Source of the DNA: Branchinecta lynchi
Taxonomy: Eukaryota; Arthropoda; Branchiopoda; Anostraca; Branchinectidae
DNA length: 64,000 nt
Assembly: GCA_023053575.1 (NCBI GenBank)
Contig: JAKZAP010000005.1
Coordinates: forward strand, 6,076,001 to 6,140,000
Reading direction: 5' to 3'
The notes under the pieces are model-generated. The model searched no databases, was not told the origin of the DNA, and worked only from the letters and a program-made list of their open reading frames with translations. This document shows, piece by piece, positions 10,210 through 21,157 of this stretch; position 1 is the first letter of the stretch; every line of letters begins with the position of its first letter. The translations under genes were made by a program, and so were the position numbers.

Positions 10210-11565
10210 TCACTCGGGTTCTGCGAAAGAAGGAGATTAAGAAGGTGAGATCATGTTATTTTAAATGTGCAAAGCATCTGCTCCACTCGTCGAAATTATG
10301 CCATAACTTTACGTTGACGGAAAAGTTCAAAATTCAAGATGCAAGTGTTACCCTTTTGGATGTTTCTTCGTGCCTATCAAAAATCATTGACAAGAGAGTC
10401 CAACCAGCGCACGACCTTCCCCACTGCTTCCTGACCGACAGGGGCGTCACTATGGGGGGGGGGGGGAGGGGGGACTCCCAAAAATTTCGCCTGCGGCGAT
10501 TACTTTAACTTGTTCTGGGTACAGTCGTTTGAAGCTTCGCTTTTTAGGTGAAGTTGAAACGAAAAGGCGAATGTGTGAATTTAAATACACGAATTTACAG
10601 TAAAAGAACAATCTAAACTGATGCATTAAAATCAGTTTTACACAAAACTTCGCCGGCGGCGCATTTTGTAGTATTCTCTACTTGGAAGATCGGTGTTTCA
10701 TTTAATTGGAGTTTTAGGATTGACATTCTTGGGGGATTGAAACACGTTAAAAGCTAGAACTTGTATTTTTAGATATAGCAAAATATTTCCAGACGAAAGG
10801 CAGAATACAAAATTTCGCCTGCGGCGCTTACTTTAACTTGTTCTGGGTACAGTCGTTAACAAACTTCGCTTTTTAGCGAAAAGTGAAATGAAAAGCCAAA
10901 TTTGTGAACTTTAGTAGATAAAATTACATTAAAGGAAAAACCTCAACTGATGCGTTACAATTAGTTTTACACAAAATTTCGCCTGCGGCACGTATTTTGT
11001 AGTATTTTTTTTAGTTTTAGTAGTTTTGTAGTATTGTCTGTAGTAACGGTGTTTCATTTAGTTGGCATTTTAGGCTGGACGTTCTGGGTTTGAAACACGT
11101 TAAAAGCTAGAAGTTGTATAGTAGGTACAGAAAAAAAAATCGGATAAAAGGCAGATTTAAAAAATTTCGCCTGCGACGCTTACTTTAACTTGATCTGGGT
11201 ACAGTCGTTGGAAGCTTAGCTTTTTAGCGAAAGTTGAAATGAAAAGCCGAATATGTGAACTTTAAAATAAGAAATTACATTAATGGAATATCTTCAACCA
11301 CTGATGTATTACAGTTAGTTTTACATCGGTTCTATTTTATGCTAAAGGGATATGTGCGCCGTTGCCGCGAAGCGGCAACAGCGCATTTTGTCGGCACAAA
11401 CGGGACGTCCCCTACCCCCCAAAGGTAAAAGGCTAGTGACCCCCCTGCTGGCCGAAGATTGAAAATTAGTGTCTTTTCTGTGTCTTATGTCTTCTATTTA
11501 TTTTATTTTATTTACTCCATGGTGGGTTACAGATAAATTACTTACTTACTTACTTACTTATTAAG
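10210..11565 (+). mobile_element. Retroelement 3' end, copy 2, split by a hAT-like insertion
   Basis: The frame reads FKIQDASVTLLDVSSCLSKI, continues to HCFLTD, and is broken at 10438 by the insertion 10439-11447. It resumes at 11448 as 'ctggccgaagattgaaaatt', which restores the ending FLTED-stop. It then runs to a 3' end 'ggttacagataaattac' with (TTAC)n at about 11530-11560. The homologous unbroken copy is at 6218-6490 on the other strand. Confidence 0.6.
10439..11447. mobile_element. 1.0-kb hAT-like element with 8-bp duplication
   Basis: The left end is CAGGGGCGTCACTATGGGG and the right end, inverted, CAGGGGGGTCACTAGCC. Flanks are ctgaccga (10431-10438) and ctggccga (11448-11455), 7 of 8 matching. 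The interior holds three diverged units of about 325-350 bp, each starting near 'aaaatttcgcctgcggcg' followed by 'cttactttaacttgttctgg' (about 10485, 10812, 11160). No transposase is visible. The empty site is seen in the paralogous repeat at about 6320-6350. Confidence 0.85.
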
Positions 11566-11814
11566 GTATTCATTCCAATCCTACTCCTAAGTAGTATTCC
11601 GCGGCGTCTAGTGAGCCCCCTCTCGTGCTGCTTTATACCTGCCCAGCCTCGTGTTGCTAGGGTACACACATTGCTTGAAGTTTGCCTACATAAAACGAGA
11701 AAATTAGTTTCCTTGCTTATTAAAAAAAAAAAAAAAAAATCGATTTAGTGTTAATATCACTTTATTTACACTATATACACTACTTGTCCATCAAAAGAAA
11801 TCTTTCCGGTTTTT

Positions 11815-14618
11815 ATGGCACTTGCCCTTCAGCCAAGTGCCATATAGCGATCGCAATTTTCGTCCGTCAGTCGGTCGGCCGGTCCGGGTTTTGCAGTTTG
11901 GGCACTTCCACATAAGCTAGGACGATGAAGCTTGGCAGGCATATCAGGGACCCCAAAAGATTAAGTTGGAAATAGTCACTTCCCCAATCCGAGCATCGTG
12001 TGGGGAGTGGAGGGAGAGGGAATCCGGAATCTTGAGGTATTCTTAACTTTTGAACGGGTGATAGGATATTAGTGAAAGTTGATACTTGAAAAGGCCTCGT
12101 GTCTCAGACGACCAAGTTAAAATCCGGACCGCATCCGGTGACTTCGGGGGGAGTTGGAGGGAGGAACCCGAGATATTGAGAAACGCTTAGAGTGAATCGG
12201 GATGACACTTGTTCGGAAGAGCAAGCAAAAGTCCTAGATATAGCATTGACGTAACCGGGCCGGATTCTGGCACTCTGGAGGAAGTTGGGGGGGGGGGGTG
12301 GAATTCCGGTGATCCCGCGAGCTCGTTACTTCCTAATATGACGACCTAATAGGACGATGAAACTTGGCTGGTATATCAGGGTCTCGAACAAGCCATCTTG
12401 AGAATAGTCGTCTGTATGATCCGACCATCGTGGGGGGGGGGGGGGGGGGCGTAGGAATGGTGAATGCGGAATCTAGTGACATTAATAACTTTTGAATGAG
12501 TGATCGGATTTGAATGAAACTTGGCAAGTGGAAAGAGGTGTCGTCTCAGATGTTCCATATCAAGTTCGGGCTGGATCCGATACTGTTGTGTTTTTTTTTT
12601 TTTGGGGGGGGGGAGGGTTTCACCAGAAAATTTCGTGAAACGCTTATAGCGTCCAGGGATTGGGATGGGATTTGGTGGGAAGAACAAGCATAAGCCCTGG
12701 ATACGTTCAGACAGAACTAGATCGTATCGGGACTCTTTTTTTTTTATTTTTAAAAACTATCCTGTTGTAGAAAAATGCTCTCCCATTGATGTAAGGTTAT
12801 TGTTGTACTTCTGTATAGGTTGTCCAACTGCTGTAAGTGGGTCAGTGATGTTTTAATTAGTGACGATTTTACTATTTCGGGCCCAAGGAGGGACTCTTTG
12901 AGGGGAGTTGGAGGGGGTATCCCGAAATTCCGTTGATAGTGTTTTTGGATACTTCCAGATGTGCTAAGGAAGATGAAATTGGCATGAATATTAGTGACCG
13001 ACCAACTAGACTTAAGGACCTGACACTACGCCGTATCACTTTAGGGGGAGTTAAGGGAAGGGATCCGGTAAATACTGATTTACATAGATTGCGAACGGGT
13101 GATGTCCGATTCGAGTGAAACTGTGTGGATGTTAAGAACGAATGACCTAGATATGCAAAACATGTCTTCGAGTCCTCAAGACTCAACAAGACCAGAGCTT
13201 TCGATGGCATCCCAAAAATTTAATATTTGATCCAGACAATCGGGTCTTACAGAGATCCTGTCTTCGCCAGACTCCTTGAGCACTTTACTAATAAAATTTA
13301 GAAACAGATTAAGGTAAATAGTAAGTTCAAATATGGATTCACCATGTGTTTTTACCCCTATAGCCAGCCTCATGTCTACTTTGACGAAAGTTTCTGCATT
13401 ACTTCTGCCAAATTTCCGGTTTCAGCCCGATTCCGTAACTACTCGTCATGCAAAAAAAATTCAAAAACGGATTCAGCGTATCTCCTTACCTCCAAATCGA
13501 ACCTCTAATTAACTTCAGATAAAACTTAAACTTTTAACAAATTTTCCGATTTCAGCCGGATTCGTGGCGAACTATGTGTCCAGGTAGAAAATGATTGTCA
13601 TAGACAAATTCACCATGTTTTCTTACCCGTATATCGAACACCTAATGAAATTCATATAAAACTTTTACTTTTAACAAATTTTCCGGTTTTGGCCGGATTT
13701 CGGGTGATCTACTTGTCCACCGAGAAAATACTTTTCATATTCGGATTCATCATGTTTCCCTATCCTTCCTGTCCCATCCTAATTAACTTAAGATTAAAAT
13801 TTTACTTTTGACAAGTTTTCCGGTTTCGGCCGGATTCCTGGCGATCTACTTGTCCGACTAGAAATATATTTTCATATTTGGATATCTCATCAACTTCAGA
13901 TTAAACTTTTACTTTTAGCAAACTTTCCGGTTTTCGCCCGATTCCGGGTGAACTACTTGTCCGGCGAGAAAATGGTTTTCATATTCGTGTTCAGCATGTT
14001 GTCTTACCCCTTAATCGACTATCTCATTAACTTTTTAAAAATATTTGTGTCGCCCCTTAATTTGAAACCCCTCCCCTAAATATGCAGCTATCGGGCCCAT
14101 CTACGAACTTGACCTTTCCCTTGACATGAAGAATCCTGACACCAAGTTTCATCAAAATATCTCATTCCCTTCGAGAGTTATCGTGCTGACAGACGGACGG
14201 ACGGACAGACTGACTGACGGACAACTTTTGTGATGTCATAGGTATCCCTCCATTTACGTTTTGGAATCCCCAAAATCCTCGGACTCGATTGAAACTTGAT
14301 TGCTGGTAAAAGAAGATGCTTTAGATGATCTGTGTTGTGTGTCTGAACCAGATTCGGCCGCTTTAGAAGGGGGGGGGGGGGGGGTTGAGGGGAAGGGGTA
14401 CCGGAAATAGTGTAGCACTTTTCGGGATCAAAGTAGTGGGATGATACATTTACCCTAGATGATCCAAGGCGATGCCGGGAACGCTCAGACTCGAGAGAAA
14501 CTAGATTTCCTATTTCTAGGTCCGATGTGGGGGGGGGATGGGGGTATTTTGTGACGTTCTCATGTACTTTCTTACATCACCACTCGTACATGTGCCAAAT
14601 GACCTCGTAGCTCTCGTT
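11815..14618 (+). repeat. Cassette B copy 1, old, with nested cassette A
   Basis: The 5' end is the hairpin atggcacttgcccttcagcc plus aagtgccatatagcgatcg; the 3' end is tcgtacatgtgccaaatgac plus ctcgtagctctcgtt, a diverged form of the fixed B 3' end. Between them are degenerate 280-bp units (GGGGGAGTTGGAGGG, CCGGTGACTTC, GATGAAACTTGGC). A cassette A copy at 13184-14275 interrupts it. Runs of G occur at about 12285, 12432, 12603 and 14370. Confidence 0.7.
13184..14275 (-). repeat. Cassette A copy 3, nested in cassette B
   Basis: It begins caacaagaccagagctttcg with a decayed gggatccc and ends cgttttggaatccccaaaat. Several 137-bp-type units with TTCCGGTTTTGGCCGGATT lie inside. Degenerate B sequence is found on both sides, so A inserted into B. 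Confidence 0.7.
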
Positions 14619-14626
14619 AAAAGCCA

Positions 14627-14725
14627 ACTTGAGAAACTTCCCAACACTTCTTATGTCTTTAAAATCTTTGCTTCCCATCATTTTAATAATCCATTTCTTA
14701 TCCATTTAGCTGAATGTCACGAGTC
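14627..14725 (+). repeat. Short interspersed fragment
   Basis: The block 'tgtctttaaaatctttgctt' plus 'cccatcattttaataatcca' recurs at 17050-17095 (after a GAAT tail) and, inverted, at about 27740-27800. It is probably the 3' end of a retroelement. Confidence 0.45.
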
Positions 14726-14929
14726 CATAGTGGTAAATGCACTATGTACTTAGCTGAAAATGGACCTTATGCGCTTCTTATCACTATGCGTTGTGCGAAC
14801 AGACTTCGAACAAAGGTCTGGTGGATATTACACTAGGAAAAACCCGGATTTTAGTTAAAATGAATCAACGGCTTAATTTGACGTTTAAAGTTTACCGAAG
14901 AGGGCACTTAAAGAGGCTTGAAAGTCTGA

Positions 14930-15300
14930 CGAAAATGCGTTACTTTGTTGCTCTAATGTTCACGAACTCGATTTTCATATAGTGGAGTTTGCCTCGGACT
15001 TGTGGGTACCTCTATGCGCTTGTATCTGCGTTGTATGCTTGATGAAAACGCTTTACGAAAAACAATTTTTCATGCACTGAGCTACCTGCCGCGAGCTGAT
15101 CACTGGCCACAGAAAAGCCTCGTTAGGACATAGTAGAATAAAATTTTGTGTTGTGAGGACGGCCGTAGTTATTTCGAACGTCATACTAGAGCAAATAGTG
15201 AAAACAAAATCCTTAACGCAATCCAAATAATGCGGTTTATTCCTTTAAATGACACAAAAGTTAGTTAGGGTTTCAGTTAAACTTTAAAACCAACTAATTA
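14930..15300 (+). repeat. Family G repeat, copy 1 (uninterrupted)
   Basis: It includes aaaatgcgttactttgttgc, gtacctctatgcgcttgtat, ggacggccgtagttatt and cagttaaactttaaaacc. The same order is found inverted at about 51066-51945, where a 0.5-kb TIR element interrupts it. Confidence 0.65.
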
Positions 15301-16262
15301 AAGTGAGCTGCCGCAAGTCTATTTTGCTGCCAATCAATATTGCATTTTTTTGTACGTACAGTAATCATCTTTTCAAAGAAAGATACACTCACACACCTGT
15401 AACTTGGAAAACAAATACAGCCTACACAATAAAATAAGTAAAGAATTCCTGGGTAAGCTTTTGTGTATTGTTTGTCAGTAACCTGGAACTGCGCGATAAT
15501 GAAGGATAGGCTGACCGACGGATATTGCGATTGTTCTGTGTTGCTGGCAAGCTTTTTGTGACAAGCTTCTCATTCGTGTATATTGGTACACCATCTCCTT
15601 GTCAAGAATACTTGTTTAGAACAAAAAGGCGTTTGCAGAAGAAATAATTATGGTAACTTGCCTTTCTACGGAACTATAATTGGGGGAAATTCAACTACTG
15701 GAATGTACCTCACTAGATTCTAAATTGACTTTCAAAGACCATGTTGGGATCCAGCAAAAAGTTGCTGGTATGCGTGTGTAGCCTTGCTTTGGTACGACTA
15801 CTGTACTTCAGAAAATATTACATCAAATGGCAGTCAAATAGATCTGTGGCATCTGACGTTATTTGGCGATCCGTTGCTAAGCGCAGTATTGGTTAAACAT
15901 TTATTTCGTTACCCGAATCAGTCAGATCGCAACCGCGAACATAATTTAGCTTTGTTGCAGACGAGGGCTTGCTCACTCCGCGCCACCGGTGTACACCTCG
16001 GCGCGGCACTTGTGCGACATGCGCCACTTGGTGTATATCGTTTTTGGGAGTGAGCAACCTCTCGGTTGCAGTATCCATTGATGTGAATCGAACTACGATC
16101 TGAAAGAACTATGGCTGGTTTTGTTGAGACTAGGCTGGACCGGAGACTAGAGCCTCGAGTTTGTTTAGAGCCCCAGAGCTGTTTTATAAATAAACTATGG
16201 GGTTTCATCCTTAGATGCTCTCGATACTGTCCTGGTCGCTAAGAGCTAAAGAATCCAGTATG

Positions 16263-17466
16263 TTTTCCGGATCCCAAACTTAAGTGGAAGGATACCTATG
16301 ACTTCATAAAAGTTGCGTGTCTGTCTGTCCGTCGTCTGTCAGCACGATAACCCTCGAAGGGGTTAAGATATAACTTGGTGTAAGGATCCATTGGGTCGCA
16401 GTACAGATCATGTTCCTAGGTGGGCCCTGTAGCCCGATGTGTTTTTTTTGTTTGTTTTTTTTTTTGGGGGGGGGGGGGCTATATTAAGGGATGAAGATCT
16501 TTTTTTTTCAAGCTGATGTGAGAGTCGAATTACGGATAATAAGACCTGCTAAATCCAGAAATGAACTTCATTTTCGCACCGGAAAAATAGTTCACCCGAA
16601 GTTCTATCTGAAGTTAAACAAAAGCTCGATACAACGGTAGAGAGATATGCCGAATCTGTTTCTGAACTTTACTTTTTGGCTGGACAAGTAGTTTGTCTGG
16701 AATCCGGTGAAAATCGGTAAATTGGTAGAACTGAAAGCTGGAAAAGTAGACGACCGGAATCTGGCGAAAACCGGAAATTCGCCAGGAGTAAAGTTTAATC
16801 TAAAATTGATCGGAATATCCTTATAGGAGCAAGAATACAAGCTGAATATTTGTGAACTTTACTTTCTTCCTGGATAGTTATTTCATCCGAAATCCGGCAG
16901 AAACCGCGAAATTTGATAGAAATAAAAAAAAAAGTTTAAGTCGATCGGAGCATCGATACGGGGCTAACAATATATGAATGAATGAATGAATGATTTATTT
17001 GCACATCCCCGTCAGAAAGCTAACCTGAGGAACCTTCGCAACATTTCTTCTTTCTTTAAAATCTTTACTTCCCACCATTTTAATAATCCATTTTGATCCA
17101 AATATGAGCCTTATTTTCTCACCGGAGAAGTAGTTTAACCGGAGTCCGGCTAAAACCGGAAATTTCGAAATAGTAAAATAAATTCTGATGTTGATCAAAT
17201 TTGGTTGCCCGTATCCAGGAATTTATTTCGGGGGGGGGGGGGGGGGTGGTGCCTGCTGGTCGGACAAAAAAAGTACAAAAACCACATAGATCAGAGTGAA
17301 AAGCCTATACAAATCATTAATTGCGTGTGTTTCGGGGGGGGGGGGGGGGTCGAATGATATCAAATATGCACAGGTTCGGCGAAGACTGCAAGACCTGATT
17401 TTCTTGTATAAAAAAGACCCGACAAATGTTTCCCTTTGGGATCCCATTGAAACCTTTGGTCTTCTT
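16263..17466 (+). repeat. Cassette A copy 4, degraded and interrupted
   Basis: It begins ttttccggatcccaaactta and ends tttgggatcccattgaaacc plus tttggtcttctt. Internal units are strongly diverged. A (GAAT)n-tailed retroelement fragment (about 16973-17100) and a partial family C MITE (17209-17350) lie inside. Confidence 0.65.
17209..17350. mobile_element. Partial family C MITE, copy 3
   Basis: It has the left end GCCCGTATCCAGGAATTTAT, a G tract and the CAAAAAAAGTACAAAAACC segment, but the right terminal motif is missing after the second G tract. Confidence 0.6.
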
Positions 17467-18413
17467 ATATGAGCTTTTTAGCAGGTAGTATCCAAATTTC
17501 CGTAGTGACGGGCTCTTCTAGCTCTATTTCTTTCTCCTACTCCAGCAGGTTTTCTCCTATAAAAGCTTATGAAAATTTTGCCAACACTGTTCAAGCAGAT
17601 CTGTTCAAACATAATCTGTTCATGCCAATCTACTCAAGTGCTGGTCCCTCATTTTTGGGTAGGCCATGCCAAACGTTGGGTATACGGTATACCAACAGTC
17701 CAGAAAACAACCTCAGCATTCCCGTATGGTGGGTCAGGTTAAGATTAGGGTTTCCAGCATTTTGTACGGGGTAACCGGCGTTTGCCGTGGGGCCATTCCA
17801 GACTTCCAGACTGCGGTATATTTCCCGAAACGAAAAAAAAATCAGACAAATTCCCAGCCCCTCTAAAAAGGACGAGCGACGTTAGCTATTCCTGCTTCGA
17901 GGAAATCTGCGTTATTTTCTTTGCTAATGTGGTAGATGTTTATCACTACCTTGATGGGGGCACACGGGATTTCAACAGTATTGTTGGCAACGAGCCCTGT
18001 CCTTACTCAACGATGCCCCACCTTTTTTTCCCATAAGGCCTACGTCCCAGAATACTCAGTGTCAATTTCAAGAGCATTCGATGTAGGTATGCTTTATTCA
18101 ACGTTACGGTAGTTAACTTTGACGACTGAATGTTTGGGCTATTTGTGAGTATTGACCCCAAACACCCATTCAGATGCTTAGGAGCCCTTAATTAGCATTG
18201 GCTGACTGGTACTTGACTTATGTCTCAGCAAGTGTACGAAAAAGTCACTGTCTAAACTTAACCAACGCTCAAAAAGCGTATACCTCTGCTGTATATATGC
18301 AACGGAACGAATACTCCGATGACGTCAGCAGCGTGAAATTGGTTGTTTATCAAAACGTCCCATCAACTACGGTTCCAGTCTAAGCAAGGCCATCAACTAG
18401 ATAATTTTTTCAG

Positions 18414-18568
18414 GGAAAACATTTGCCGAGAACCCAGATCTCCAGAAATGTGACACACTCGGACTTGCTGAACTGGGAACGATTGTGTGATAAAATGTCG
18501 TCGTGTTCAATCGTTCAGGACAACGGCCTGTCGGCGGCCTTCACAATTGCTCATGAGCTAGGACATGT
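18414..18568 (+). CDS. ADAMTS9/20-like: ADAMTS9/20-type metalloprotease, exon b (zinc-binding helix), two frameshifts
   Basis: This exon carries the active site: [13 protein letters not shown] at its end holds the HExxH motif, with two zinc-ligand histidines and the catalytic glutamate. Acceptor tttttcag|G and donor CATGT|gtaagt are good. The first base completes the codon begun in exon a. The frame then runs ENICREP, must skip one base at about 18436 to give [16 protein letters not shown], and must skip another in the gtgt at about 18485-18488 to give [19 protein letters not shown]. The exon is 155 bases; removing two gives 51 codons plus the expected partial codons, so both extra bases are needed to explain it. 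As written, the first shift meets a stop soon after. The protein motifs otherwise look intact, so this is either a recent lesion or an indel error in the assembly. Confidence 0.88.
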
Positions 18569-19587
18569 GTAAGTATACTTTATGTCATATTTAGACTCGA
18601 GAGCCGAGTAACTAACGCCGTAACAAAAAGGTGCTGTTCCAGATGACTTCATAGATTAATCATTCGTTGATTTGTCGGTGCTCGGAAGTTATACTTCAAA
18701 TGCGCAGAGTTCCTCCCTGAGCTTTCTGCTGGGGACTGATACTGGAGGTACCCGGTGAAAAAATGGGTAGCCTGTATAAGTTTTATGGTGATACCGAGGT
18801 GATGCCACGAAATCAGAGCAAAATAACACTAGGGAGTAGCGCCAAGACCTATGGCTTTCCATTGCTTTGCAAACTCGTACTCGTAGCGCCGCCCACTATG
18901 CTTGCGGGCATTTAAAGCGAGACACATTTGCGGGTTTAGAAATTTCTAGTAAAGCAAAAGGTGCGGCCTGCAGACAGATGAAGGCTGTATCATTTTCTGC
19001 AACGAGAAAAATCATTTAGTCGTTCACCAGATGTATACAGGAAACTACACAAGTCTTTGGCTGTTATTGGCCTCTTTCCATGTCTCTTGCCTTGAATGAC
19101 AAACTTGGCAAAATTTGCAGAACCGGTCTTCGGACCAATAAGCTTCTGGGGGGGCCTGATTCGTCAAGAAAAAGAAATTCACATGGCAAGCATGACAATC
19201 AGTGTAATGCTAATGGAGGAGGAAATGCTAATAGTATGCACTTATGAAGCGTAGAATCTCGCAAACGAGAATGGATGGAAACATTACTGAACCGTAATGA
19301 ATGAGGTCAGTACGACGTGTCCTTTAATAATATAACTGCAGCAAAAAGGCTTTTTTAAGCATTAGTATCCAGTCGCGGTATAGTAGCATGACGTGGCATC
19401 AGTTACTGCTGCATACCACTAAAGCTTACAACTTCCTACGACTGATTTGCGACAATTTTTTTTTCGTGTATGCTGCTGTGAATCATTTTCTCCACTAAGT
19501 CAAACTAATAAGCCATGTCTATGATAAATCTTATCAATTGTTATTAAAGTTTTTTTTCTCTTTTGTTTATTTTTACCCCACCGCTTT

Positions 19588-19849
19588 TCAGTTTGTTATG
19601 TGCGGGCAAAAATACATATTAAAATATCCGAACAAAGTAAGGATTTTGCGCTTTAACTTGTCAAAATATTGATGATTTTGTTTTGGTGATTGACCCTTCG
19701 TAGGTAAGCCAAAATACCATAGACAGAGCATCACAACCACCTCATCAAGTCTCAGTGAAGGAAGCTCTTGGCTCGGGGCGGAAGAAGTGTTCCACAGCAT
19801 CTTTTCCGGAACCACAAAGCGGGCACCTGTAATTTTCCTCCTCTAGCCG
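19588..19849 (-). mobile_element. LINE ORF2 C-terminus remnant
   Basis: The minus-strand peptide RLEEENYRCPLCGSGKDAVE followed by HFF resembles the C-terminal zinc-knuckle region (CPxCG...VEH) of non-LTR retrotransposon polyproteins. The final cysteine usual after the histidine is not seen. Upstream protein is cut off exactly where cassette A begins (19850). Confidence 0.55.
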
Positions 19850-20380
19850 TTTTTGGGATCCCAAAACGTAAGTGGAGGGATACCTATGACATCGCAAAAG
19901 TTGTTCGTCTGTCCGTCCGTCTGACAGCACGATAACTCTCGAAGAGAATGAGATATTTTGATGAAACTTGGTGTGAAGATTCTTTGGGTCAAGTGTGAGG
20001 TCAAGTTCGTAGATGGGCTCTGTAGCTCTAGATTTAGGGGTGGGGGAGGGGGGTTAAAATTAAGGGACAAACAAAATATTTTTAAACAACCAATGTGATA
20101 GTCCGATTATGGAGTAAGAAGACATGCTAAACACGAATATGCAAAATATTTTCTCGTCTGACAAGTAGTTCGCCCGGAATCCGGCAAAAAACCAGAAAGT
20201 TGGTTAAAAGTAAATGTTTTATTTGAAGTTTATTAGATGTTTGATTTAGGGGTAAGAAGACATGCTGAACACGATGATGAAAACCATTAGCCTGGCGAAT
20301 ACTTGATCTGGCGAAGACAAGACCCAGTGTTTGGATCAAATACTAGATTTTTGGGATCCCATCGAAACCTTAGGTCTTAT
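19850..20380 (+). repeat. Cassette A copy 5, short form
   Basis: It begins tttttgggatcccaaaacgt and ends ttttgggatcccatcgaaac plus cttaggtctt. It has only one or two internal units, against about six in copy 1, so the internal number varies while the ends are constant. Confidence 0.8.
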
Positions 20381-20810
20381 CTCCTTTCGAAAACCTTCGT
20401 TTTCGATTTAAGGGTGAGCGATGTTTGATAATGCACCATACACAGATCCTCAGTTTGTGGGCACAGTGCTTAAGCGTTAGGGAATGCCCCAAGGTGTGTA
20501 AGCAACGGGGCTCATACGTTGGGACACTCTTCCCCGGAGCAAGGGTATAGGTGCCCCATACGAATCTGTTGAACTTAAAATCTGGAAGGAAAATTTAGGA
20601 GCATCATTTTTGCATTGACCAGTGCGTGGTGCCCCATTGAATGAGCACTGAGGCTCATATGATGGAGCACTGTGCCTAAAATTGCAAGTTTGTGCATGGC
20701 TGACATAGTTCTATTGATTTCGTATAGTTTCTCTTTGTGTAATATTTTTTCGTGTGAATTAAGCAACGATTATTTCATGGGTAAGTGTGACTTTTATTTA
20801 TTTATTTCAG

Positions 20811-20960
20811 TTTAAATATGCCGCATGACGACGACTTGAAATGCCTAAAACACAAGGATAATTCAGGGGTGCATAATGTGATGTCGCGAATGCTTGACCA
20901 CAATACGAAACCCTGGTCTTGGTCGAAGTGTAGCAGGCACCACCTTGTCGACTTTCTTGA
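20811..20960 (+). CDS. ADAMTS9/20-like: ADAMTS9/20-type metalloprotease, exon c (third zinc ligand and Met-turn)
   Basis: The exon completes the zinc site: joined to exon b it gives HELGHVLNMPHDDD, i.e. HExxHxxxxxH with the following aspartates. VMSRML further on is the Met-turn, and PWSWSKCSRHHLVDFL is the usual end of the ADAMTS catalytic domain. Acceptor tatttcag|T completes the valine codon; donor TTGA|gtaagt leaves two bases (phase 2). 150 bases, no frameshift. The Met-turn reads VMSRML where many family members have VMAP.L, a mild departure that need not affect function. Confidence 0.95.
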
Positions 20961-21157
20961 GTAAGTAGCGTTTCTCAATACTCTCGATGACTAACTCTCC
21001 TTGCCGATGCAAAATCGCTGTATACCTAGTGGAAGAGCCAGAGCGGTACAACAGCTATCCCCAACGATTGCCGTGATAGTTTGACACAGGATTTGAGTTG
21101 TTTAGTTTGAGTCGTTAGTGTTAGTTAGTTTATTAGGGTACACGCAGTCCGATTTTC

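Larger units (their letters stand above)
5422..18413 (+). other. Intron 1 (about 13 kb)
   Basis: It starts gtaagt and ends tttttcag. Stretches where I see nothing beyond low-complexity sequence: 5430-6215, 6713-7590, 8441-8886, 9300-9860, 11566-11814, 15320-16260 and 17467-18400. Two GAATCCG-rich segments (about 7380-7512 and 9205-9290) resemble each other. The rest is repeats listed separately. Confidence 0.8.
18569..20810 (+). other. Intron 2
   Basis: It starts gtaagt and ends tttatttcag. I see nothing in 18600-19560; the rest holds a LINE C-terminal remnant and a cassette A copy. 20400-20760 has diverged repeats around 'gcactgtgcc' that also resemble 24640-24680. Confidence 0.75.

Noticed and set aside
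15960..16060. Local GC-rich patch (cactccgcgccaccggtgta)
   Set aside because: Too short for a CpG island call and no promoter elements or transcript structure could be seen.
16090..16120. tRNA-like B box (gttcgattc) on the minus strand
   Set aside because: No matching A box or cloverleaf around it.
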